Shown one piece after another: positions 16,671-24,990 of a stretch of 64,000 nucleotides of DNA. The notes beneath the pieces were generated by a model. It made no database searches. It was not told where the DNA came from and worked only from the letters and a program-made list of their open reading frames with translations. A program made the translations under genes and the position numbers. This DNA is from an uncultured Dehalococcoidia bacterium (GTDB lineage Bacteria > Chloroflexota > Dehalococcoidia > Lucifugimonadales > CATOSD01). The stretch is from contig CATOSD010000001.1 of the NCBI GenBank assembly GCA_951812395.1, positions 62,001 to 126,000 on the forward strand. The letters are read 5' to 3'. Position 1 is the first letter of the stretch. Every line of letters begins with the position of its first letter.

Positions 16671-17468
16671 ATGAGCACTCTATCGGACCAGAGATTCCTG
16701 CGGTGGCAGTACAAGGACTCCTCCAAGCTAAGTGCAAGGGTCAATCTGCATGCTCGCTTCAGCATGGAAGAGTACCCTTGGTTTCATTGGGTCTTCGACC
16801 ATTTCGACATCCCAAAGAACGGGTGCGTACTTGAGCTCGGGTGTGGCACGGCCCTGCTGTGGCGCGAGAATCTTGTGCGAATACCTGCTAGTTGGAAAAT
16901 AACCCTTTCCGATGCCTCACAGGGGATGGTTCAAGAGGCTGAACAGAGTCTGCCCCAGTCCGGTTTGCAGTTCACATTCGAGAAGATCGATGCCCAATCG
17001 ATTCCCTATGGTAGGGACAGCTTCGACGCCGTAATCGCCAACCACATGCTGTACCACGTTCCAGACTTGGCCAGGGCACTCTCCGAGATACATCGCGTGC
17101 TAAAGCCAAAGGGAACCCTGTACGCGACCACAGTTGGGCTGAATCACATGGTCGAACTCAGAGAACTGCCTGAAGACCTGGGTATCGGAGCGTTGGTTAG
17201 CGGAGACAAAATGGTCGCACATTTCAGCCTTGACAACGGTGCAGACCGGTTGGCTCAATGGTTCCCAAATGTCGAGGTCGAACGCAGGAACAGTGCCTTG
17301 GTCGTCACAGAAGCAATGCCACTGGTTGAATATGTGATGTCCAATGCACAAATGTCTGATGAGATAGCGGTTGCACTACATGCCTACTTCAATAGGCAAA
17401 TCCAACTTAAGGGTGCTTTCCGAATAACCACGGAATCGGGAATCCTCAAGGCGGCCAGAGATTCGTAG
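16671..17468 (+). CDS. class I SAM-dependent methyltransferase
   Basis: A 265-residue methyltransferase of the UbiE/Methyltransf_11 type. Motif I is VLELGCGTALL near residue 53, the acidic residue follows in TLSDASQGMV, and IPYGRDSFDAVIANHMLYHVPD is the motif IV/post-I region, ahead of IHRVLKPKGTLYATT. No membrane segment is visible. Substrate unknown. The gene has clearly lower GC and different codon use from the surrounding core genes. It sits between the two copies of the duplicated segment among gene remnants, so it was probably brought in with a rearrangement. No operon partner. Confidence 0.85.
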   Translation: MSTLSDQRFLRWQYKDSSKLSARVNLHARFSMEEYPWFHWVFDHFDIPKNGCVLELGCGTALLWRENLVRIPASWKITLSDASQGMVQEAEQSLPQSGLQFTFEKIDAQSIPYGRDSFDAVIANHMLYHVPDLARALSEIHRVLKPKGTLYATTVGLNHMVELRELPEDLGIGALVSGDKMVAHFSLDNGADRLAQWFPNVEVERRNSALVVTEAMPLVEYVMSNAQMSDEIAVALHAYFNRQIQLKGAFRITTESGILKAARDS

Positions 17469-17561
17469 CCACAGCGTCGGGCATGGATGTACGGGCGCGT
17501 GGAGGAGGTCTTAACAGGCCCAACCCTGAGATGTCCTGACTGTCGGGACCGGTGAACCGAA

Positions 17562-17586
17562 AGCCTCCGCGCAACAGGCGGAGGCT
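17562..17586 (-). terminator. hairpin downstream of DUF1501 remnant
   Basis: A perfect 9-bp stem, AGCCTCCGC / GCGGAGGCT, with loop GCAACAG. On the minus strand it lies about 28 bases after the DUF1501 stop and is followed by TTT, so it may be that gene's old terminator. Confidence 0.45.
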
Positions 17587-17613
17587 CTGTCTCGAATCGG
17601 CGGTTTCGCGAGC

Positions 17614-18048
17614 TTAGTTTCTAAGATAGCCGACCTTTTCGTACTCGCTCTTCACGATGGGTCTGAGGTCGACTTCCAGCCAGTCCTCCAGCAGTTTGGT
17701 GTACACGCTGCGGAAGGCTAGGTCGCCTTCGACGAGGTCTTTCAACTAAAGGGACAGGTAGTAGCTGCAGTGGCCGCCCTGCACGCCATCTTCGATGACG
17801 AACGCTACCCCGCCAGAGCCATCGTCTGTCCCATTGCCGTTGTCGTTGACGCAGCGTCCGAACTCGGAGAATACCAATATGAGCATGTCCTCGCTCTGAT
17901 CGTGCTTCCTCATGTCGGCGTAGAAATCGTCGATTCCGCCTGAGACGTCGTCGAGCAGTCCGGCCTGCTGGTTGGTCCCATTCGTGTGCGCGTCGAAGCT
18001 GCCGTGCTGGGCGTAGCATACACGAGTGCCGACGGCGACTGGTAACAC
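17614..18048 (-). pseudogene. DUF1501 (sulfatase-like) protein, C-terminal remnant with internal stop
   Basis: The minus strand encodes HGSFDAHTNGTNQQAGLL, then DFYADMRKHDQSEDMLILVFSE, FGRCVNDNGNGTDDGSGG and GVQGGHCSYYLSL, which match the conserved C-terminal half of DUF1501 proteins. A TAG (17746-17748) then interrupts the frame. The expected C-terminus continues beyond it as LKDLVEGDLAFRSVYTKLLE and ends at 17614. The N-terminal half is absent. It carries both a truncation and a nonsense mutation, so it is a dead fragment. Confidence 0.8.
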
Positions 18049-18069
18049 ATTGTCGCTCGCATCCAGAAT

Positions 18070-18200
18070 TCAACTAGGGTTGCCCAATAACAGGTGCGTT
18101 ACGATGTCGCCCTCGTCTATCAGCGACAGCAGTTCCTGTGTCAGCGTCGGGTCGGCGTCGGCGAACCAGTCTCCGATGTGCACCATCAGCCGCACGCCGC
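18070..18200 (-). pseudogene. amidohydrolase remnant
   Basis: Minus-strand translation VRLMVHIGDWFADADPTLTQ followed by LLSLIDEGDIVTHLLLGN closely matches an internal piece of the intact amidohydrolase at 12230-13408 (VRLMVHIGDRFAGDGPTLTQ). Both ends are missing, and a stop follows at 18070. Divergence indicates a paralogue fragment rather than a recent copy. Confidence 0.75.
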
Positions 18201-18240
18201 CCTCACGCGGCTCGCTTGGCGAGGCGCCAGGCTGCCGCAC

Positions 18241-18600
18241 GGCCACATCTTCCAGGTGCTGACGAAGCGGCCGCGGCTGACGGTGCTGGCGCGCGTGCCC
18301 GCCCGCGTCCGGTTCGTGTCCGCCGAGCCGCTGCTCGGAGCGGTCGATCTCAGCCCCTGGCTCGAGGCGGGGGACGTGCACTGGGTGATAACGGGCGGCG
18401 AGAGCGGACGCGGCGCGCGTCCGATGGACCCGGCCTGGGCGCTGAGCCTGCGCGACCAGTGCGAGCGGGCGGGAGTGCCGTTCTTCCTCAAGCAGCTAGG
18501 CGGGCGGCGCGGCAAGCGCTCGGGCGATCAGGCGGAATTGGACGGGCGCACGTGGACGGAGGCGCCCGGCGCGGTGACGGCGGGGGTGGGTGCGGAATGA
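18241..18600 (+). pseudogene. DUF5131 remnant lacking the three-Cys motif
   Basis: The N-terminal 103 codons, including the three cysteines, are missing, and 35 further codons after HIFQVLTKRP are deleted in frame. The C-terminal part (FVSAEPLLGAVDLSPWLE through GAVTAGVGAE) is intact and still overlaps the TcmP start as ATGA. An open frame extends back to 18094 only through unrelated antisense sequence. It is probably non-functional. Confidence 0.8.
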
Positions 18601-19436
18601 CTGCGCCACGGTTTGGAGGGCCCTGGACGCAACAGAAGCTGGAAATTCTCCGGCGCTACCTGGACGCCTACACCACTGCTCTAAAGAACCAACCTTTCTC
18701 GCTCACCTACATGGACGCATTTGCGGGGGCTGGCGCCTATTCCACTCCCGATGACGAATACAGGGAGTTCAATGAGCTTCGGAGAGGCTCAACGCAGTTA
18801 GCGATTGAGGTCGATGACAAACCGTTTGACAGGTTGATTTTCGTCGAACTGGTGGCGGAGCGTGTGGAGTCGCTAAGGGCAATGCGAGACCGGAACGCTG
18901 ACCGTGGGATCGTCGTCGTCCAAGGCGACGCAAACGAGGAGATTCCGGCATTCTGCAACAGTATGAACTGGGATGATAGAGCAGTCGTATTCCTTGATCC
19001 ATTCAAAACGGAAGTTTCCTGGAGCACTGTCGCCGCCATTGCAGAAACCCAAAAAATAGACTGCTGGATTCTATTCCCGATTATGGCGGCAGCGCGGATG
19101 ATGCCTACGGATAGAGAGCCGACCGAGGCGGAAAAAATGATACTTGATCGAATGTTTGGAGGGCGTGAGCATTGGTTTCACGTATATCAGGAACAGATAC
19201 AGTTGGGCTTTTTTGACGACGAGCACAGGATGGAGCGCCATCGGGGAATCGAACAGATTGCCGCCTGCTACAAGAGTCGTCTAGAAGGCGCGTTCGAGCG
19301 CGTAGCCCGAACCCCACGAACACTGAACAACTCAAGAAACACTCCCCTCTTCCAACTCTTCTTCGCGGCCGGAAACAAGAGAGGTGCCCCAATAGCCGTC
19401 GACATAGCTGACCACATTCTGTTGAAGGATTGGTGA
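18597..19436 (+). CDS. tcmP: three-Cys-motif partner protein TcmP
   Basis: An intact 279-residue TcmP-family protein. It contains SLTYMDAFAGAGAY near residue 37 (a methyltransferase-like glycine loop), RLIFVELVAERVESL, IVVVQGDANEEI and VVFLDPFKTEVSWSTV, the last resembling a DPPY-like acidic site. This arrangement suggests a Rossmann methyltransferase-like fold. The family is defined by adjacency to the three-Cys DUF5131 protein, and its function is unknown. In this copy the partner is truncated, while the frameshifted copy at 14903 has the intact partner. Together the two loci retain one intact gene of each kind. Confidence 0.85.
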   Translation: MTAPRFGGPWTQQKLEILRRYLDAYTTALKNQPFSLTYMDAFAGAGAYSTPDDEYREFNELRRGSTQLAIEVDDKPFDRLIFVELVAERVESLRAMRDRNADRGIVVVQGDANEEIPAFCNSMNWDDRAVVFLDPFKTEVSWSTVAAIAETQKIDCWILFPIMAAARMMPTDREPTEAEKMILDRMFGGREHWFHVYQEQIQLGFFDDEHRMERHRGIEQIAACYKSRLEGAFERVARTPRTLNNSRNTPLFQLFFAAGNKRGAPIAVDIADHILLKDW

Positions 19437-19745
19437 GGCGACAGGTAACGTCCAGAGTTTCGCTTCCGGTAAGTTCGGATAGTCCGTCTATGTACTCTAG
19501 GGAGGAAGTGCCCCTAAACATCAGGGTGTTTCGATTGTCTGCTGACTGCGGCATCTTCACGCCATGCCATGTGGAGGCTGTCGAAGCGCCTTAGACCCTT
19601 CGGCTACGCTCAGGGTGACCGGATAAGACAATCGAATGAACCTGCCCTACACACGACTATGTTTGGGCAGCCCCACCCCAAAACCATGTATAATCCCGCC
19701 CATCGCACCCGCGCGCCAGACACCGCGATTTGCCAGGAGGCCGCC
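19437..19745. other. intergenic spacer of duplication copy B
   Basis: Near-identical to 15742-16051. It holds the palindromic ACCCTTCGGCTACGCTCAGG element near 19590 and TATAAT near 19688-19693, about 53 bases before the Fe-ADH start. No gene is seen. Confidence 0.4.
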
Positions 19746-20945
19746 TTGACCCTTGCTGATACATTCCGATACCGGGACCCCGGCGTGCGCGTGTTTTCGG
19801 GCACTGACGCGCTGCCCCACCTGAACGGCGAGGCCCGGCGTCTCGGCGCGCAGCGCGCGTTCGCGGTGTGCAGCCCGACCGTGGCCCGCGAGACGAGCCT
19901 GCTGGACGACGTGGCGCGCACCCTGGGCGATATGTACGCGGGCGCGTTCACCGGCGCGGGACGCGAGTCCCCCATCCCGTCGGTGGTCGCGGGCGTGGAG
20001 GCCGCCGCGGAGGCTAACGCCGACCTGATCGTCGCCGTGGGCGGCGGCAGCGCCGTGGTGTCCGCGCGCGCCATCACGATACTGCTCGCGGAAGGGGGCA
20101 CGGTGTACGACCTGTGCACCAAACACACGCCCGGCCAAGCGCCCGTCAGTCCCCGGCTGATGGAGCCGAAGCTGCCCAACTTACAGGTGCTGACCACACC
20201 CACGAACGGCGCGAACCGGGGCGGCGCGGCGGTGCTGGACAGCAAGCGTCCCCACCGGCTGGAGCTTTTCGACCCGAAAGTGCGGCCCACCACGATAATC
20301 CTGGATGCCGCCGCGCTGCTGACCGCTCCGCTGTCGCTGTATCTCGACACCGCCGCGACCACGTTCAACGGCGTCGTGAGCGCGCTGCAGTCGCGCAACC
20401 TGAATGCCTTCAGCCACGCCGACCTGCGCGAGGCGCTCGACCTGTCGCTCGTCTACATGCCCAAGCTACTGGAGAATCCGGAGGACGCCGAGCCGCGGCT
20501 CAAGCTGGCGTCCGCGGCGCTGCTCGCCAACCGCGCGTCGGACGCCGCGGGCTTGGGCGGGGGCGGCGTGAGCACGAGCCTGGACAGGCAGATACGCTAC
20601 CGGTACGAGGGCGTCGGCCAGGGCGCCGGCGGCGCGGCGTTCCTATGCGCCACGATGCGCCGCAACCGCGACGCGCTGCTGGCAGGCCAGGCGCGGCTCG
20701 CGGAGCTGCTTGGGGTGCGAGACGGCGGAATGTCGGACGAGGCCGCGGCCGACGCGGCGGTTACAGCGGTCGGGGAGTTCTTGTCCACGGTAGGAATGCC
20801 CACCCGCGTCAGGGACCTCGGAGTGCCCGAAGAGGACCTGCGCTCCATCGCCGAGGACGACGCGCAGGAGCCATCGTTCTCCTGGGGCGCTCCGAGAGCC
20901 GACTCCGCGGATGACCTCTATGCTTTTCTGAGAGAGGCGTGGTAG
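19746..20945 (+). CDS. iron-containing alcohol dehydrogenase family protein
   Basis: 399 residues from a TTG start with AGGAGG upstream; the frame extends further 5' without a start signal. The NAD(P)-binding part is recognisable (DLIVAVGGGSAVVSARAIT; LTTPTNGANRGG). The metal-binding domain, however, departs from the family. The usual DALxHxxE is DTAATTF, and the usual SHG is GQG in GVGQGAGGAAFL. Two or more metal-binding histidines therefore appear to be replaced. It may be a divergent or metal-free reductase. The SIS gene follows 85 bases downstream. The first third is duplicated at 16052-16426. Confidence 0.75.
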   Translation: MTLADTFRYRDPGVRVFSGTDALPHLNGEARRLGAQRAFAVCSPTVARETSLLDDVARTLGDMYAGAFTGAGRESPIPSVVAGVEAAAEANADLIVAVGGGSAVVSARAITILLAEGGTVYDLCTKHTPGQAPVSPRLMEPKLPNLQVLTTPTNGANRGGAAVLDSKRPHRLELFDPKVRPTTIILDAAALLTAPLSLYLDTAATTFNGVVSALQSRNLNAFSHADLREALDLSLVYMPKLLENPEDAEPRLKLASAALLANRASDAAGLGGGGVSTSLDRQIRYRYEGVGQGAGGAAFLCATMRRNRDALLAGQARLAELLGVRDGGMSDEAAADAAVTAVGEFLSTVGMPTRVRDLGVPEEDLRSIAEDDAQEPSFSWGAPRADSADDLYAFLREAW

Positions 20946-21030
20946 GACGCGGAAACGTCTCAGCCACAGGGATGCTCCGCGCCCATGGAAATCGACCAGA
21001 GACAACCCGGTGTTCAAGGAGGACGAAAGT

Positions 21031-22131
21031 TTGACCAGCCAGGCTGAACCGCGCTCATCGCACCCATATTACATGTACGAATCCATCTTCGGCCAGCCCT
21101 CCGCCATTGGCCGCATCCTGGATGAGGAGAGGGAGCCTATTGGCGCTCTCGCTCGGGCCGTCGAGTCCGCCAACCGGGTTCTGGTCGTGGGCATCGGCAC
21201 TTCCTGGCACGCCGCGCTCGTGGGCGAGCACCTGCTGAGCACGGTCGGGGGACTCGAGGACGCGCGCGCCTGGAACTCGTTCGAGTTCGACGCCTATCCC
21301 CCGGCGATAGGCCCCGGAGACGCGGTCATCGTGTTGAGCCACCGGGGGACGAAGCGCTACTCGCTGCGTGCCTTGGAGGCGGCGAGGGCCGCCGGAGCGA
21401 CGACCGCTATCGTGACCGGCATAGGTTCGGAGGCCCGCGTCGACCTCGCCGACGTCGTCGTGCGCACCTCAACGCAGGATCTTTCGTCGGCCTTCACTGT
21501 CAGCCACACCGGCGCCATGACCGCGCTCGCCATGCTGGCGTCGGAGCTTGGGGCGAATGTGGGCCGTCCAGGAGCCGAGCAGATTCGCCAGGAGCTGAAA
21601 CGGCTGCCGGGCCTGGTCGATACCGCCCTCCAGTTGGAGCCTCAGGTTCGCGACTGGGCGCGCGAGGGTGTGAACGCCGAGAGGCACTACTTCGCCGGTT
21701 GGGGTCCCAACGCCTCCACCGCCTACGAGGCGGCGCTGAAGATCAAGGAGAGCAGCTATCTCAAGACCGAGGGATTTCAGATCGAGCAGTATCTGCACGG
21801 CCCATACGTCGCGACGCATCCGGGGGTGATGGCCACGTTCATCGCGCCGCCCGGCCCGGGTCGTGGCCGCGCCATCGAAATCATGGCGGCGGTCAACATG
21901 GTGGGCGGCCACACGGCGGCCCTCGTCGAGGAGGGCGACGAAGAAGTCTCCGGCATGGTGGAGATCTCGCTGTCGCTCCCGGCCGTGAGCGAGGCGTTGA
22001 CGCCCATTGTTTATCTGATCCCCCTTCAACTCTTCACCTACTGGCTTGCGTTGGAATCGAAGCGCAACCCCGACGTGTTCCGCTTGGACGATCCCGCCCA
22101 TAACGCCGCACGTCAGAACTACGAACTTTAG
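21031..22131 (+). CDS. SIS domain protein (GlmS/AgaS-like)
   Basis: About 366 residues from TTG at 21031, chosen because AAGGAGG sits eight bases upstream; a GTG at 21010 would lie before that site. Two sugar-isomerase domains are visible. The first has VLVVGIGTSWHAALVGEHLL and VIVLSHRGTKRYSLRALEAA, and the second has YFAGWGPNASTAYEAALKIKE, SSYLKTEGFQIEQYLHGP and a C-terminal region like the isomerase half of glucosamine-6-phosphate synthase. There is no glutaminase domain. It probably isomerises or deaminates a phosphosugar in the cytosol. It follows the Fe-ADH and precedes nadE on the same strand. Confidence 0.85.
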   Translation: MTSQAEPRSSHPYYMYESIFGQPSAIGRILDEEREPIGALARAVESANRVLVVGIGTSWHAALVGEHLLSTVGGLEDARAWNSFEFDAYPPAIGPGDAVIVLSHRGTKRYSLRALEAARAAGATTAIVTGIGSEARVDLADVVVRTSTQDLSSAFTVSHTGAMTALAMLASELGANVGRPGAEQIRQELKRLPGLVDTALQLEPQVRDWAREGVNAERHYFAGWGPNASTAYEAALKIKESSYLKTEGFQIEQYLHGPYVATHPGVMATFIAPPGPGRGRAIEIMAAVNMVGGHTAALVEEGDEEVSGMVEISLSLPAVSEALTPIVYLIPLQLFTYWLALESKRNPDVFRLDDPAHNAARQNYEL

Positions 22132-22175
22132 AACATTTTCAAAGTCCTCTCTGCTGACGGGAGGGAGGCCAAGGG

Positions 22176-23849
22176 GTGGGTGTACGTCCCATGCGCAACT
22201 TCAGGCTCGCGCTGGCGCAGATAAACACCACGGTGGGCGACCTGGAGGGCAACGCGCGCAAGGCGATCGAGTTCATCGGCCGGGCGCGCAACGCGGGCGC
22301 GGACCTCGTCGCGCTGCCGGAGCTCACCGTCACCGGCTATCCGCCAGAGGACCTGGTGTTCCGCTCCCAGTTCGTCCGGGAGAACCTGGAGCGTACGCGG
22401 CAGATTGCCGCCGCCACCTGCGGAATCACGGCGGTTTTCGGCTTCGTGGACGACTCCGGCGGTCTGCGCAACGCCGCGGCCATCGCCCGGGACGGCCGGC
22501 TCGACGGCGTGTACCACAAGCGGCGGCTGCCCAACTACGGCGTTTTCGACGAGGCGCGTTACTTCGTGCCAGGCGAGAGCTTCCCCACGCACGACGTTGC
22601 CGGCGCCGCGGTGGGCGTCAACGTGTGCGAGGACATCTGGTTCGAGGATGACGGCGACGCCGTGCCGGTCCAGGTCGCAGGCGGCGCCCGGCTGATTGTC
22701 ACCATCAACGGCTCGCCCTACCACGCCGAAAAGCTGCGCCAGCGCGAGAGCCTGGTGTCGGGGCTGGCGTCCCGCTATGACGTCCACGCCGCCTACGTGA
22801 ACCTCGTCGGCGGACAGGACGAGCTGGTGTTCGACGGCGCGAGCCTTGTGTTCGGGCCGGGCGGCCACGCCATCGCGCGGGGAGCGCAGTTCGAGGAGGA
22901 CCTGCTCGTCGCGGACCTCGCCCTGGGCGCGGGATGGACGCCGGGCGCGCCCGGCCCTGAGCTGCCGCCCATTCCCCCAGTCGAGCGCGCTCGCTACGAT
23001 GGCGACGGCGAGGTGTACGCGGCGCTGGTGCTGGGCACGCGCGACTACGTGCGTAAGTGCGGCTTCAGCAAGGCGCTGGTCGCGCTGTCCGGCGGCATTG
23101 ACTCCAGCCTCGTCGCGACCGTGGCCGTGGACGCGCTGGGCCGCGACAACGTGGTGTGCGTTGCCATGCCGTCGCGGTTCTCGTCCGAGGGGAGCGTGTT
23201 GGATGCACAGGCTCTGGCCAAGAACCTTGGCATCGAGCTGTGGGAGCTGCCCATCGAGCCGCCATTCCAGGCGTTCCTGGACACCCTCGCCCCGCGGTTC
23301 CAGGACACTCCCTGGGGCGTCGCGGAGGAAAACATCCAGTCCCGCATACGCGGCAACCTGATAATGGCGCTCTCCAACAAGTTCAACTGGTTGGTGCTCA
23401 CAACCGGCAACAAGAGCGAGATGGCCACAGGCTATGCCACCATATACGGCGACATGGCGGGAGGGTTCGCGGTGATAAAGGACGTGCCCAAGGTGTTGGT
23501 GTACCGCCTGTGCGAGTACCGCAACACCCTGGGCGACGGTGAGGTCATTCCCCGCAGCGTCATTGACAAGCCTCCGAGCGCGGAGCTTCGCCCGGATCAG
23601 AAGGACGCCGACAGCCTGCCGCCCTACGAGGTGCTGGACCCGATTCTGAAGGCCTACGTGGAGGACGATTACAGCTACGCCGACATCCTGGAGATGGGCT
23701 ACGCCGAAACCGACGTCCAGCGCGCCATCACGCTCGCGGACCGCAACGAGTACAAGCGCAGGCAGGCGCCGCCGGGCATCAAGATAACGCCCCGCAACTT
23801 CGGCCGCGACCGCCGAATGCCCATAGCCAACAGGTACAGGCCGTTCTAG
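22176..23849 (+). CDS. nadE: glutamine-dependent NAD+ synthetase
   Basis: A 557-residue two-domain enzyme. The N-terminal nitrilase-type glutaminase has the Glu-Lys-Cys triad at E49 (LPELTVTGYPPEDL), K115 (YHKRRLPNYGVFDE) and C151 (NVCEDIW). The C-terminal ATP-pyrophosphatase domain has LSGGIDSSL at about 304-312. It converts deamido-NAD, ATP and glutamine to NAD+. GTG at 22176 or ATG at 22191 could start translation. Two bases separate it from the ADP-ribosylglycohydrolase gene, suggesting an NAD/ADP-ribose-related unit. Confidence 0.95.
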   Translation: MGVRPMRNFRLALAQINTTVGDLEGNARKAIEFIGRARNAGADLVALPELTVTGYPPEDLVFRSQFVRENLERTRQIAAATCGITAVFGFVDDSGGLRNAAAIARDGRLDGVYHKRRLPNYGVFDEARYFVPGESFPTHDVAGAAVGVNVCEDIWFEDDGDAVPVQVAGGARLIVTINGSPYHAEKLRQRESLVSGLASRYDVHAAYVNLVGGQDELVFDGASLVFGPGGHAIARGAQFEEDLLVADLALGAGWTPGAPGPELPPIPPVERARYDGDGEVYAALVLGTRDYVRKCGFSKALVALSGGIDSSLVATVAVDALGRDNVVCVAMPSRFSSEGSVLDAQALAKNLGIELWELPIEPPFQAFLDTLAPRFQDTPWGVAEENIQSRIRGNLIMALSNKFNWLVLTTGNKSEMATGYATIYGDMAGGFAVIKDVPKVLVYRLCEYRNTLGDGEVIPRSVIDKPPSAELRPDQKDADSLPPYEVLDPILKAYVEDDYSYADILEMGYAETDVQRAITLADRNEYKRRQAPPGIKITPRNFGRDRRMPIANRYRPF

Positions 23850-23851
23850 TA

Positions 23852-24808
23852 ATGCACCCCTTAACCACACAAGACCGCTTCCGCGGCTGCCTGCTCGGGC
23901 TGGCAGCGGGCGACGCCTTGGGCACGACGCTCGAATTCAAAAGCCCAGGCACCTTTCACCCGATCGACGACATGACCGGCGGCGGGCCGTTCCGGCTGCT
24001 GCCTGGCCAGTGGACAGACGACACCTCGATGGCGCTGTGCCTGGCCGCTAGTCTCATCGAGTCGGGCAGATTCGACCCGCTGGACCAGATGCGCCGCTAC
24101 GTGCGCTGGCGGGACGAGGGCTACATGTCCTCGACGGGCTTCTGCTTCGACATCGGCAACACCGTATCGGACGCACTGAGGCGCTTCGTCGCCACGTCCG
24201 ACCCCTACTCCGGCTCCACGGACCGCATGTCGGCGGGCAACGGATCGCTGATGCGGCTGGCGCCGGCGCCCATGTTCTTCGTCGCCGACCCCGAGGCGGC
24301 CGTGGCGCGCTGCGCCGACAGCTCCCGCACCACGCACGGGGCCGAGGAGGCGGTGGACGCGTGCCGCTACTTCGGCGGGCTGCTAGTCGGCGCGCTGAAC
24401 GGGGTGGACAAGGCCATGCTGCTCTCGGACGGCTACTCGCCGGTCGAGGGTCTGTGGCAAAACAACGAGCCGGCGGGAGGCGTCGCGGCTGTGGTCCGCG
24501 GCTCGTTCAAGGACCTGCAGCCGCCTGATGTAGCGGGGACGGGATACGTCGTCAAATCGCTGGAGGCGGCGCTGTGGGCGTTCCACAACTCCCGCGACTT
24601 CCGAGAGGGCGCGCTGATGGCGGCGAACCTCGGCGACGACGCCGACACCACCGCCGCCATCTACGGCCAGATCGCCGGCGCCCACTACGGCGCGTCCGGC
24701 ATCCCCGCCGGGTGGCGCGCCAAACTCACCATGGCCGGCGAGATAACGCGCATGTCCGACGACCTGCACGCCGCCGCGATAGGCCATGCGCGGGGGCGCG
24801 GTGGGTAG
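23852..24808 (+). CDS. ADP-ribosylglycohydrolase family protein
   Basis: A 318-residue DraG/ARH-type protein. The N-terminal FRGCLLGLAAGDALGTTLEF, the metal-binding GQWTDDTSMAL and the C-terminal NLGDDADTTAAIYGQIAGA are the family's conserved blocks, with the Asp residues that bind two divalent ions. It removes ADP-ribose from modified proteins or nucleic acids, or cleaves related metabolites. It starts two bases after nadE, so the products act in neighbouring parts of NAD metabolism. Downstream, the start of the aldo/keto reductase gene appears 24 bases later as a fragment (see the repeat at 24832). Confidence 0.9.
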   Translation: MHPLTTQDRFRGCLLGLAAGDALGTTLEFKSPGTFHPIDDMTGGGPFRLLPGQWTDDTSMALCLAASLIESGRFDPLDQMRRYVRWRDEGYMSSTGFCFDIGNTVSDALRRFVATSDPYSGSTDRMSAGNGSLMRLAPAPMFFVADPEAAVARCADSSRTTHGAEEAVDACRYFGGLLVGALNGVDKAMLLSDGYSPVEGLWQNNEPAGGVAAVVRGSFKDLQPPDVAGTGYVVKSLEAALWAFHNSRDFREGALMAANLGDDADTTAAIYGQIAGAHYGASGIPAGWRAKLTMAGEITRMSDDLHAAAIGHARGRGG

Positions 24809-24831
24809 CAGCGCGAGAGAGACAGGCAAGT

Positions 24832-24852
24832 ATGGAACTGATCGAGCTTGGG
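24832..24852 (+). repeat. left flank: duplicated 5' end of aldo/keto reductase gene
   Basis: ATGGAACTGATCGAG is identical to the start of the reductase gene at 26878, and both loci encode MELIELG. After codon seven the sequences diverge. The fragment lies where the reductase would have started before a cassette entered, 24 bases after the ADP-ribosylglycohydrolase stop. Confidence 0.7.
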
Positions 24853-24949
24853 TCGAAGGACGCACTCGTTCAACCGACAGGGACTGACAAATCTGCTCAA
24901 CCTTTACATCTGCATCGCAGAGCGGTTGAATTGTGGCGGTCAGCAGTGA

Positions 24950-24978
24950 TTGATTAACTAATAGAACATCTGTATCTT
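24950..24978 (+). promoter_or_regulatory. promoter of HD/YwgA cassette, shared motif
   Basis: TTGATT, 17 bases, then TATCTT. The spacer ends in AGAACATCTG. The ATG follows 12 bases after the -10, with no ribosome site, so the mRNA would be nearly leaderless. The same TTGATT...AGAACATCTGTA arrangement precedes the ParA pseudogene (57554-57582). Confidence 0.5.
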
Positions 24979-24990
24979 AACTGAGCTTCA

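Larger units (their letters stand above)
18241..20120 (+). repeat. 2-kb direct duplication, copy B
   Basis: Second copy of 14442-16426, with a 105-base in-frame deletion in DUF5131. It carries the intact TcmP and runs into the complete Fe-ADH gene. Its left edge abuts the amidohydrolase remnant. Confidence 0.9.

Noticed and set aside
17562..17586. Terminator of the methyltransferase gene
   Set aside because: On the plus strand the stem is followed by CTGTCTC without a T-run; it fits the minus-strand remnant better.
18094..18240. N-terminal extension of the truncated DUF5131 frame
   Set aside because: These codons are the antisense of an amidohydrolase remnant; the open frame is accidental fusion sequence.
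22128..23870. 580-codon open frame antisense to nadE
   Set aside because: No recognisable motif and low-complexity composition; nadE on the other strand has all catalytic residues.
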